From contig CM055096.1 of the NCBI GenBank assembly GCA_029204225.1, forward strand, positions 1,334,859-1,398,858: a DNA stretch of 64,000 nt. Reading direction: 5' to 3'. Shown in pieces: positions 33,451-45,200 of this stretch; position 1 is the stretch's first letter, and each line of letters begins with the position of its first letter. The position numbers were made by a program, and so were the translations under genes. Source of the stretch: Diphasiastrum complanatum. Taxonomy: Eukaryota > Streptophyta > Lycopodiopsida > Lycopodiales > Lycopodiaceae. Under the pieces are notes generated by a model. The model had not been told where the DNA came from. It saw only the letters and a list, made by a program, of their open reading frames with translations, and ran no database searches.

Positions 33451-34390
33451 AAAGTAAATATACAAATATGCGGTATCACATGGATGATTATGCTAATCTT
33501 GTTCAAAGTTTTGCTATTCAAATGACTTTGCCAAGTATTGTGGATTTGCAAGAAATCTTGGTGAATGAGGAATATAGGCTTCAATCAAGAGGAGGTGAAT
33601 CTACATCAACATCTCAATATGAAGAGGAGGCTATGTTCATCAAAGGCAAGTTCAAGGGCAAAGGAAAAGGCAAGTGGTCTAAAGGGCAAGATCAAGGTGA
33701 GACTTTCTCTTTTGGCAAAAAGAAAGATAAGTCTAGGTTGAAATGCTTTTATTGTGGCATCAAAGGGCATTTTTCTAATGAATATTTGAAGAAGCAAAGA
33801 GATGAAGGTAGCAAGCAAATCAACTTTACTAATAATGATGAGAATCTAGGTGGTGGTGATTCTCTTCTGATGTGTTCTTCAAGTCCAATATCAAGTGAAG
33901 GTGACAAAGATTCATGGTGGATTGATAGTGGAGCTACTTCACACATGACTAGTCACAAGGAATTCTTTACTTCTTTGGTCACTTATGATGGAGCCAAAAA
34001 AGTGATTCACATGGCCAATGGTGGTGAGTGTGTGATTGAAGGTATTGGTTCAATTCCTATTTGTCTCTCTACTAATAGGAAAGCAAGACTTAATGGTGTT
34101 CTTTACATTCCTTTACTTTCAAAGAATTTGCTAAGTGTTGGTCAAATGATAGAGAAAGGATACATGGTAAAGTTTGGTGGTGATGCTTGTTTCATTACAA
34201 AGAAAGAAATCTTGGTTGCTAGGGGCAATAGACAAGGTAGACTTTTCAAGCTTGATGCTTTTGTTATGGCTAACAAAAAGGATGGAATGGAAAAGGAGAT
34301 TGGTCACAACTTTCCAAAGTTTCCTTTTAGCATCAATAAAATTGGTGGATCTTATGCAAAGTCTAACAAGCTTCCTTATGCTAGATCTAG
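33441..34390 (+). mobile_element. Ty1/copia gag-protease block (first of two)
   Basis: One open frame from 33441 includes gag (MTLPSIVDLQEILVNEEYRL), a knuckle CFYCGIKGHFSNEY with the last Cys lost, and protease (WWIDSGATSHMTSHKEFF). It continues with LNGVLYIPLLSKNLLSVGQM up to the GAG-pre-integrase region (SNKLPYARSRSRSNMLL, about 34365-34410). The HxLGH part of the pre-integrase domain is missing. After about 34390 the sequence is not recognisable as copia. Confidence 0.88.
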
Positions 34391-35141
34391 GTCAAGATCT
34401 AATATGCTTCTTGGAGATGTTCACTTTGTGCTAACTTGGCTAGTCTGGAGGATAATGTTGGTTCTTCAATGGTTCTTCATGGCAAGTGCAATCATGCAAA
34501 AGGTAAGGAAAGAGCTAACTTCATCAATGGAGGTGGTGAAGGTTCTTCTTTGGAAAAGATTGTTGTTAATGAATTCTTTGATCATATGGAAAAAGATGTT
34601 GCTAGGTGCATGCATGAAGGAGGTGGTTCTTCTACATTCTTTTGTGATGAGTCCAAGAAAGTCATTTTTGCAACAAGTAGAGTCACATGTCTTCATAAAG
34701 AGAGTAGATCAAATGGTTCTATCAAGAGACTTGGTGAGGGAGATAGTCACAAGTCAAGAAGAAGAGAAGTATGTGAAGAGTTTAAAGTAGGATGTACTTT
34801 GAATGATGTCATTGTGAATGATACTGAGAAAGAATCATTATCATATGAGTCATTAACTAAAACATTGAGTAGAAGTTCTTGTTTGAAAAAAAAAAAGTAC
34901 TTCAATAATCCTTATGTTGAAGGTACTAATCATTTTTTTAATGGCTTCTAATGTCTTTGAGGTTTCTACTTCTTATGATGCAATCATTAAGAGGGAGTCT
35001 TATGAAGGAAAGAGAAATGGAAGATTGGTTCTTGGGAAGATCCAAGGCATGGATCTCACATCTCTTCATCAACTCAAAGGATCCTATGATTGTGAATTGA
35101 TCACTCATGATCAAGATGGCAAAAGGTTGGAGAAGACATGA
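34390..35141 (+). CDS. Unrecognised ORF between two copia gag-pro blocks
   Basis: A 171-codon open frame (34436-34951) is followed by an overlapping 75-codon frame (34914-35141) in another phase. The shift lies near an A-run (34885-34895) and a T-run (34932-34938), typical slippage sites. The first part is charged and Cys/Gly-containing, with FINGGGEGSSLEKIVVNEFF and VARCMHEGGG. The second has LVLGKIQGMDLTSLHQL. It matches no copia domain that I know, yet sits exactly between two related gag-pro segments. It could be a captured host sequence or an element-specific spacer protein. No function is claimed. Confidence 0.4.
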
Positions 35142-35149
35142 TGGAACAA

Positions 35150-36838
35150 ATTGAGAGGCAATTTCTTCAAAGAAAGGGAGATCTCATTGGATCTACATCG
35201 ACATCTCAAGATGAGGAGGCCATGTTCATTAAGGGCAAAGGTAAGGGCAAGTGGTCTAAAGGACAAGATCATGGGGAGTCTTCTTCTTTTGGTAAGAATA
35301 AATATAGGTCTAAATTGAAGTGCTTCTATTGTGGCATCAAAGGTCATTTTTCAAGTGATTACTACAAAAAGAAGAGAGATCAAAGATACAAACAAGGTAA
35401 TCTAACTCTTGATGAGGATGATGTTGATGTTCAAAACACAAATGATGATGCTTTTGTGATTTGTTCATGTTTGATTTCTATTGTTGGAGATATTTATCCA
35501 TGGTGGATTGATAGTGGAGCAAGCTCACACATGACTTTTCACAAGGAGTATTTCACTTCTTTATTGGCATATGGAGATGACAAGAGGGTGATCACGGCCA
35601 ATGATGGTGAGTGTGCAGTCAAAGGGATTGGCACAATTCCTATTTCTCTCTCTACAAATAGGAATGTTCATTTGAAGGATGTGTTTTTCATTCCATCTAT
35701 TACTAAGAACCTATTTAGTGTGAGTCAATTGCTAAGCAAAGGTCTTAAAGTGAAGTTTGATGGAGATGCTTGTATGATCAAAAGGAACGATGTCTTGATT
35801 GCAAAAGGTAAAAGGCAAGGGAAGTTATTCAAACTAGATGCTTGTGTTATTGCTAACCAAGTTGGATGTGTGGCAAGTGATCAAATATCCATGCAAGAGG
35901 TTTGGCATAAGAGGATGGGGCATCTCAACTTCAAAGCATTGGAGGTAATGGCTAGAAAGCAAGTTGTGATTGGCCTTCCAAGTTCCTTAACTAGCATCAA
36001 TCATGTTTGTGAATCTTGTGATTTTTCAAAGTCACATAGACTACCTTATACTAGATCTACATCTAGATCTACAATGTCTTTTCAAGTTATACATTTGGAT
36101 ATTCATGGAATTATTACAATTAGCAATAGTGAAGCTAAGATGTATGTAAGTTTCAATGATGATTTTAGTAGATATTGTTGGGTATATCTATTAAAGAGAA
36201 AAGATGAAGTGTATGATGTCTTTGTGAAGTTCAATAATGCAAGGGAGAATCAATTTTTCACAAGGATCAAGTGCTTGAGTGACAATGGTGGCGAGTATAT
36301 CTCAACCAAGTTCAAGGCCTTTTGTGATGAGCATGGAATCAAGAGGGAGTACACAACTCCAAGGACGCCTCAACAAAATGGAGTGCCGAGAGGAAGAATA
36401 GGACATTATGTGAAGGTGCTAATCTTCCTAAACCATTTTGATATCAAGACTTGTTGTGTGCTAACTTTCTATGCCATAGGTGGTAAAAGTGCTATATTGG
36501 ATGGAAGGACATCTTTTGAGATGTTATTCAAGAGGAGGCCGAGTGTCAAGTTTTTTAGAACTTTTGGATGCACTTGCTATGTCAATATAACTCTTGATGA
36601 TAGAACAAAAAGAGTATCATCTTCAAGGAAATGTATACTTGTTGGATCAAAGCAATGGATCTTGAGTATCAAAGTCTCATGAAGAATGAAACATGAAGAT
36701 TGGTGGAGTTACCTAAGGACAAGAAAGCTAGCTTCAACATGTACCTTCAAAGGAATGTGTAGCTAATATCTTCACCAAAGAAAAGACTTGTTTACAAAGC
36801 ATAGGACTTCACTTGGAGTATTTTCAAAGTCTATGCTA
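35150..36838 (+). mobile_element. Ty1/copia gag-pro-integrase with RT mostly deleted (second block)
   Basis: One 514-codon frame, 35138-36682, holds the end of gag (STSTSQDEEAMFIKGKGKGK), a knuckle CFYCGIKGHFSSDY with the last Cys lost, and protease WWIDSGASSHM. It continues with GAG-pre-integrase (VWHKRMGHLNF and HVCESCDFSKSH) and integrase (HLDIHG, NDDFSRYCWVYLLK, SDNGGEY). After TPQQNG the frame shifts, so the E of the usual ERKNR is lost from this frame. The next pieces are an RT start (LVELPKDKKA, about 36700-36730), then directly a C-terminal RNase H tail (VPSKECVANIFTKEK, about 36740). RT and most of RNase H are therefore deleted. Confidence 0.9.
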
Positions 36839-36857
36839 AAACTAGTTGAAGATGGAG

Positions 36858-37250
36858 TGTGAGAAATTGTCAACTAGTTTGTTGTTTTAAACATATTTGT
36901 TTATTTGGCAATTAAGGCCAATTTTCATATTAGACTTAGAGTTTCACTTTTTAAAGATATATTAGTCTAAAAAAATTTGAATTACCACTTTTAAAAAGTG
37001 AGAAAAATAGTAGGAGGTCGATAAGATGAACCAAAACATGTGAGAAAAACAAAGTTTGTACTTTCAACTTGCTTATCCTTCTCATCATATATAAGCCTAC
37101 ATGGATTTTGTATTTCCCTTGAGGATCTTCTTAGAATTTGACTTGGAGAGGCATCTTCCCTTTTGTTTCAAATTTTACAAAATAGCATTATGATTGTGCA
37201 TCTTGTTGCCATTACCATATTTCTAATCTATAAACATTGGGGGTAATAGC
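36858..37250 (+). mobile_element. 3' LTR of the copia element
   Basis: After the purine tract GAAGATGGAG the sequence TGTGAGAAATTGTCAACTAG begins at 36858. It resembles the LTR start at 6916 (TGTGAAAAATTCAACTAG) and that at 30052. A TATA-like CATATATAAGCC lies at about 37086. The 3' end near 37250 is an estimate. Confidence 0.6.
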
Positions 37251-37259
37251 CACAGTTTC

Positions 37260-39200
37260 CCTTCGTCAAAATTAAAACTAGATGAGAAACTTTGAAATGA
37301 GTTTTGCTTTTTCATAAATACTTGTTTAGCTTGTAGAAATTCTGAAGAGCTACTCTAAATATGAATCTGACTCCCACAAAACATGTAGCAACTGCTTGCA
37401 TGAAGTGACAGTACCCCTTCTCTTCTTTGCTTGCCACCTTGAACTCCTTATAGAAACTGTTCAAAGCCCTTGAAAAGCAAATCATTGTCAGGTTCAAAAA
37501 TGTCACCATGCCTTACATCTGTTGTCTGTTGAATGAAATGAAAATAGAAGACTAGCAAACTACTACAAATACATAAATGGATTTACTATATTTGATTACT
37601 TCCTATAATCCACAGAATGTTATCTATCATTGGTCGTTAATAGAAACCATTCGAATTAAAACCTTTCTTGAAAGCTTGAAAGTTTGACATATTTTCCACC
37701 GTTAGTAATACAAACTTTACAAAGATATCCATTCTCCGTTAGTGCTAGAATAGGCTGGCTTGTCTTGATTTAATTTTCATATTAAATCATGAAAATTTTC
37801 CAACCTTCATTGTTGTTAGCATTGCTGATTACGTTTATTCACCCATTAATAAGACATCAACGAGCTCTTGCATACAAAATTCATTATCCATGAAAAGATT
37901 ATTCTTCATTTTTGTTTTAGTAGATTTTGTCACAACTTTTCACCTTGCCAGTTGAAAGATGCTTTACAACAAGCAATATGTGTGCCTGTTATTAGACATT
38001 GTATGAAACAAAACCAGAAAAATTGCTAACCTTGTAGGTGAGAACCAAAAATCAAAGGTGTCTTTTGTGTGAAGGCTTTTCTCATGCATACAAACTTGGG
38101 CAAGACCATCTTATAGGTCTGACTGCTCTTAGTTCTACCTTCTTACTGACTACAGCAGATCCGTTTGGATCTAGTCTTCTATGCCTTTTCTTTTTTTGTT
38201 AATGTATAGCTTGCCCTTTCAGCAGCTTTTCATTCGTATTGCACTTTTGTATATGATCATTAACAGAAGCAGATTTCCTTTGAGCAAAAAAAATACAAAG
38301 CCAGGCCCCAAGACCCACCACGTCTATGCTTTTGCAAAATAAATAAGAAGAGGTACTCTACAATTTACAAAAGAGTGGATTGAGTCATATTTCTCTTTTT
38401 ACAGAATCGTTGTAGTAGACTAAAGAATTGCCAAGAAAATTATGAGTCATAAATTTCATGAGACTATGGTTTAGGGTCGATGACTGCTACAGAAGGAATT
38501 TATTTGGGCAACTAGTATATACAGGAGCCAAAGGCATATTAACATGACACCAAAGCTCCACATAATGTTCTATCAACCACTTTAGGTTCAAAGTCGTCGA
38601 ATTTGGCCCAAGGCCTTCTAGTTGTCCAGAAAGACACTTGTACTTGGAATTGTACCTTTCACCTACAAAAGAGTAAAGCTCTAAATGAATGCACTACACA
38701 AGGGACCAAGCTCTCTTTTAATAATTACAATAACTTTAGTTTACTTAGTAGAATACTTCATGTCTAAACATGGTGGTAGAATGCTCCACTCTAAATTTGA
38801 CAATACACAATAATGTATGTCCAGCTTAGAATGATAAATACCTGACTTCTTGTTACCATTAATTATCTTGAAGACATCTGCCAAATTGCTTGATTGAATG
38901 TACATCAAGTTTTCACACTGCTAAAAGAATCTCGAATCAGGTCTATGCCCGAACATTCAATTTCACATCAAGGTTACAGAAAGACATCAATATTGTGCAT
39001 CAGAACTTTATTGAATACTTCTATACCATCCAAACAAAGCCAAGGATAATGCTAGCTTCTCTTATAATCTTCACGTTGTTTCACATAGACTTGGCATTTC
39101 TGATCCTCCATATAACGCATCAGGTGTAGAAGAGGCAGACGAGATTAGTAGGAAACTCACCGACTAAGGAAGATGCTGCTAGCTTCTATCAAATAATTGC
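37260..39200. other. 3' flank of the SSADH gene, mostly non-coding
   Basis: No recognisable gene beyond one candidate frame: 37509-37312 on the minus strand is open for 65 codons (FYKEFKVASKEEKGYCHFMQ and then FVGVRFIFRVALQNFYKL), with exon-like composition but no clear splice partner. The part next to 39214 should contain the SSADH 3' UTR. Confidence 0.3.
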
Positions 39201-39213
39201 TTGCCTGTTGGAT

Positions 39214-42200
39214 TCACACCTTCATGTTTCCAAGGCATATGTATTTCATCTGTTAAGAAAAATAATCCATACAGTATTTTTCACCGGTCCTTTAGATTGA
39301 AACTTGCTTTATTCGATGGAACAGAAGCATCGTTTACCCATTGTAAGGCTAGCATAAAAGAGAGGGTCTACTTTATGGAAGAAAATCAAGCACAGAAGCC
39401 AAAAGCAACAAACTACTACATGCCTCTACATAAATGGCATACCTCCAAATACTCATCAATTCCATACTTGGATCCCTCCCGTCCAAGCCCGGATTGCTTT
39501 ACACCTCCAAAAGGGGCAACCTAAAATCATGAACGTGTACAAAATTAACCAAATAGGTGCCCCAGAAGCATCCGAACACAACTTGCCTTCAACTCCGACA
39601 GTAGCAAGCGATGTGTGGTGTGTAGCCCTACTCTGCTAAATACAAACCAAATGCTAACCAAAAACTGAAAAGTAGGCAACCTTGAATATAATATGTATGT
39701 TTGTCAGATATTTAACAGCTGGCTATCAATAAGGTGCTAAATTATTTCCTGTGATGACTGTTGAGATACCCATTTCATACATATGAAATGAGTTTCATTA
39801 TTTTCACAAAACAGAATAATAATAGTAATTTTCGAATGAAATCATGTTAGGCACAAACGCATTTCCTGTGCTTTAACTTCTAGCCTAGAGTGAGGACACA
39901 TGACATGTGGAAGCTACACATACTGATGTGCCATGGATCTATCTCCATGTCTAGTACTCAATCTCCTAAATTAGGGTTGGAACTATGGGTTAGTCGTCAT
40001 ATACCTGTACATTCATTTACATAAAAAGCTGAGATCTTTCAGCTGCATGGTATGCCTGGGTCCATTTCACTGATTGAACTACCAACTTTTTGAACAAAAA
40101 TCATGCACATATTGGACTTTCGAGTGCTGATGGGCATGTGCATGCACATCATTCAGTAGCAGATGGTTAGTCAAAGGCTCTTATGCATTCCAAAGGATCA
40201 TAAGCAGTATCTTGTATCACTTCCAATGATAGCTGGCATCATCACCTATGCTTAGTTGAATAAAGTGATAATAGTTTCGTTATGAGCAACAAAGGTGTTT
40301 TCTCAATCACTATGGTAAAAGGATATTCCCCAGCATTAACAAGCATTCCACTTCCACCTGACAATATTCCAAACATGTTAGGATGTTCTCTCTCATGCCA
40401 GGGAGATCATTAGCCAGGCACGGGGACACTTGCAGCAGATACAGTAGCAATATGAGACTGTTGTGGATAGATAGCATAGAAATGAGGATTCTGATGAGGG
40501 TCGAGATTTTGATTTGAGGCTACGTACCAATTTGTACAAATTCAGTCTCAACCAAAGAAACTAGTCCCCACACTAATATCGTCCATTCTAGATTCAGTAA
40601 AATCTTAGTCCTGCTAATTATTAACTATAGCTTTCTGAGATTGCTGTACTCAGAATGAGTCCTCCACGACTCTCATTGGACGTAATGAGCCCCGTGATGT
40701 TGAGCTTCTAATGGATTTCAGATTTGCCATTCCTACCATCCGCTATGCTTCACGTACAGGTTCAACGTAGCTGGTCGGCATCAAGCCAAGGCCAATATTT
40801 GGCACAAGGAGATGGTAGGCCTATTGATGAGGAAACATGGGAGACAATATTGTGATTCCTACTATACAATAGGAACAGGCCATGCCACTATTCAGTCACA
40901 TGCTGTACAGGGGCCACCACCCTAGTCACATTGTCTGTAAATGTAATTTCTAGCACTGATATCATTTTATCTTCAGTATACGATGTTCAAATATGCCCAC
41001 TTCCACAGGTAATTAGTGGTTGCCTATTTTGGCGCTGTGTTCTGTAAAGGAGAAGCATCTATAACTTCTTTCAGAGAATCTGTAATATACTTGGCAATAC
41101 TTGATGCTCATCCAGGATTTTTTGCTGTGGACACTGTTTCATGTTTTAGCATTTCTTGTCCATTTTATTACTGGTGGTGCTCTTTCTGTGATCTTGTTCA
41201 TAATAGTCGGTGACATTGTCTAGCAACACCAACATGATGGGTTTACAGTTGAATCGATTTACAAAGTGAATCTTCTAATATGTTCAGTCCATGTTTTTAC
41301 AGAAAAGCGACTCTCAGTCGGTAGAGAAAACTCTTGCATCAAACAGCCTCGTGATCTTCTGTTGAGAACTCTTTATATGAAACACCAAACTTTCTATATT
41401 ACCTCGGTGGAAATTGACCCCTCGTTAAAACCAACCATTCCATATTCCAATGCTTCTGCTACACGCCATCCTCTGGACATATTTTCGGTGAAAAGGTAGG
41501 ACGCAAGCCCTGTAATAAGTGCCCAACCCAACCATTGGATATAGATGGTATTTTGAGCTAACATCTGTTAGCAACTTGTTACAGACTATAGCTTACGTGA
41601 TAAAATGTCTGCTGAGGAAAGAACTTCACTTACCAAATTCTGTGGAGTTTGCTATCCTGATAGCATCTTCCTCGGTCTTGAATCGAATAAGAGGGGCAAC
41701 CGGTCCAAAGACCTCTTCCCTGTTTGACAGTAATAAATCATGAATTATGAAAAGAGCAACTTTGCTATTCAAAAAACAGGCAAAATCTACCAGGGAAAAC
41801 TATCACCTTCTTATATACTCTTTGAAGCATCAGAAGGCAGTGATAAGAACTTGTCTGACAAAATAACCTTCTTATAATAACCGGTCAAAGCAACGTATTG
41901 ACTTAACCTCATGATTAGCATATCCTCGGTGGCATTCCCAATGATGGTGGGCTCATAGTATGTGCTTCCAAGACTATGACGCTTTCCTCCAGTCAAAATA
42001 TTTGCTCCCTGGAAATAAGAATAACAAGCCAGGAGGGCCGTGAGTGGGCAGGTGCAAGAAAATGCCTCGTTTAAGTGTCATAAAAAAAGTACCTCAGCGA
42101 GTATGGAGGGTTCGACTTCCACACTAATGAGTCATGGTAGTAGCATCTCATTCCCAAATGATGCCACAAGTATATGATATATACATAAAAAAAATAGGGC

Positions 42201-45200
42201 CCTCTATTGTAAGGGAAGCGTATCTCAGGTATTTCATTAATGCTCAAGTTTAAACTCCTAATTGAGCCTATTTTCATCTGCATATACACAGGTCAGTGGT
42301 TCACCATAAGATCTTAAGCTTCAATGCTCTTGAACGTTCCCTTTTTGTATACTGTATGTCCTTTTTGTGACTTGGTGGAATTGACCTTCAGATGTTTAGG
42401 AGGAGAGGTCTACACCATCACACCAGTTATTGAGGATTACACTTCCCTTTTGAGTTTATTGTGTACCTACATTGATTTCTAGGAGTTACCTATGGTTTGA
42501 CCTTATATTGATGCAATTACCACTTATACCTCAACACCTTTAGTTAGTGTTTAATTATACCCTGCCAGAAGATACACAAAGCATTTAACTCAGCAGGGAA
42601 GAACAGGCCCAAAACTAATAAATGAGAGTTATATGACCAGTACTATCTTAGGGCTCCAAATAAGCCCCACTGATGGATAACGTAAGAAAATCCAACTAAG
42701 GTTACAGCATGAACATCAATTGAGTGAGCATGAAGTAAATCACAGATCCTCCTCTCAAAGAACTGCAGCTAAACCTCCTACAAAGAACAAGTTACCAAAA
42801 TAATCAGCTACCAAATGACACTTATCATCACTATACATACTCTCTAGGACCTCTAGAAGGTTACACTCTAGAACCTTTCTGAGAAGAGTAGGGCTGACAT
42901 CACCTTACATGAATAACTAAGAAGGTTGAGACCTACCAGAAGGTACAATCAAGTAAAATGCATAACTCAACAGGAACCCACGGCCCCAAAAACATTGCAT
43001 GAAAGCTCTTTGACAAATAATATCTTAGGTAATAGGGATCCACATAAAGCTCCACTGATGTAATGTTTGAATGTATGTTCAAAATTCTCATGGCTAAGAG
43101 AAGCACAATAGAAAAGTATCTCAACAACCACCCCTTTGTCTTGTCACAAATCAGTGGTCAACTTGACACTGCCACACATGGCTGGCGACCCCTAGTCATG
43201 GCCTATGCTACAATGTGCACCAATGTCTGCCTTATCACAATCCTTACAGGAACTCGACCCTTTGGCTGCTTGCTTTATTCTCTAAGAGACAGGATTATGA
43301 GAACAATATGATTTCATATCAAATCAACATCCAGAAAAGATCTACCTTGTTCACTGCATCTTGCACATGAGCTTCCACCTGCAAACAATTGTCAATGCAT
43401 AATTAACAATATAGCCAATGTGATAACTCTGCTCCTCATGAAACACTAATGTGGTTCTTGCAATAAGCTAGACTGTTGAGTTCAAAAGGCATTTCAGGCA
43501 TTCAGACAGCCATCCTCGTCAGTTTCATATAAGCTTACTCGTCGTACTGGCACGTTGCTCAGAAGACTCTGAAATGCTATGTTCCTAGGCAGTAAAGTAT
43601 ATAATTCTTTTCGATTATTGGAACAGGCCCGAACAACTACTGACCTTTTTCACAGCTGCCTCATTGATCAATGGACCCTAAAAAACACATAGAAAACTGT
43701 AGTCAGAGGATAATTTATGTAAGTAGATATACCTTGCATGTCGCATAAATTAGTCCGGCATTTATGTATCTTGTCTGAACATCTAAAAGACAACAGCCTG
43801 TTGAGACTAACTTGTGGGCTTCCAAGTAGAAGATTGTTAAGTAGTTCAGCATGCAAGAGTGCTACTTGTGCTTTTGAGAATTGCTTTTGACATAAAATAT
43901 TCACTGTTCACGTGCAATCTTATTGTGGGCCCTGTAGAAACACAAACCTTACTAAAACAACCAAATCGCATCAAATGGAATAGAGCAAAATAATTTCCCT
44001 CAAGTATGGTTCCAAGATTGCACATAGAAGCCTAGAAAATGGACAGCTGAAACAATGTAATACTCCATGCGGTATCCTCCTGGTGTCCCTGATCAAATAA
44101 GTGGACACTTGCTGCCTTTTTCTACCAGTATGGACAATTTCGGACTTGTGGCATCTCAATTTTCCTAGCCCTTTTGTTTTGCATCACAATTGAGTATCAT
44201 GGCCTGTAGGACCTTGTGGGCAACGTGCTATGTGAGTGTGCTGAGAATGTTGCTTTATGGTTGATTACCTTTCAGAAGTTGCTTGCGATCGGCCATTTGG
44301 TCATATGAATTTCCAGTGGCAACTCCATTTGCAGGACAATGGGGCTGGGTCCAGAAACATTTTTGGAATGAGGGAAATGTGCAAAAGGGGGAATGCCACG
44401 TCATTCAAATGAATCCCCATTGCAGGTTTTCAGTATCAGGGGGCTAGGTGCCTATAAGTTGCATGAGATAGCTTAGTTACAAATCACGGATATGTTGTCA
44501 TTATGGGACATTTCTAGTTTGATATTGAGATACAAACATGTAGGAAAGGGCATACAAGTGAAAGAAATCCCATAAAGCTTCCATGGGCATGCCAAAAGGG
44601 ATGATGAGGAAATTCAGATGCAAAAAGTGGGAGAGGATAACGGTAGGTTAGAAGCTGATAAAGCATATAAAACTGAGTGCCCAGCTATATGCCACTAAGC
44701 TCCACAATAAGGTACAAGCTGCCATTAAGTTCTCTTATCACCATAAATTCCTTCAGCAGATATTTTGCAATATTTTATCTTAGCTTTAAGCTCCACCCAA
44801 GACACAAGCTACAGGAACATCATTCTTATGAAGTTGCAATATACAATTATCACACATCTAGCACTATTTGTAATAATCATCCCAAGAGGGTCAAAGGACC
44901 AAGGCCTAGGAAAGGGAAAGCCATGCCATTCCAAATCAACAACCCACATCCTTCATCTCCAAAAGAAGTCAAAATTTTCAAGAAAATTGTCCATTTACCT
45001 GAGTCACGCCATCATCTAAGCCATTTCCAACTTGAAGAGCAAGTACAGCTTTTTTCAGAGCTTCTGCAAATCTATCATAAATCCCTAATTGCAACATGAC
45101 AAGAATCAGGTATAGAAATTGGTCACATGAGAACACGATACATCATGCCTCATACATGCCAATGAAGCACACTTCTATTAACAAATGTCAAGAAAAGTAT

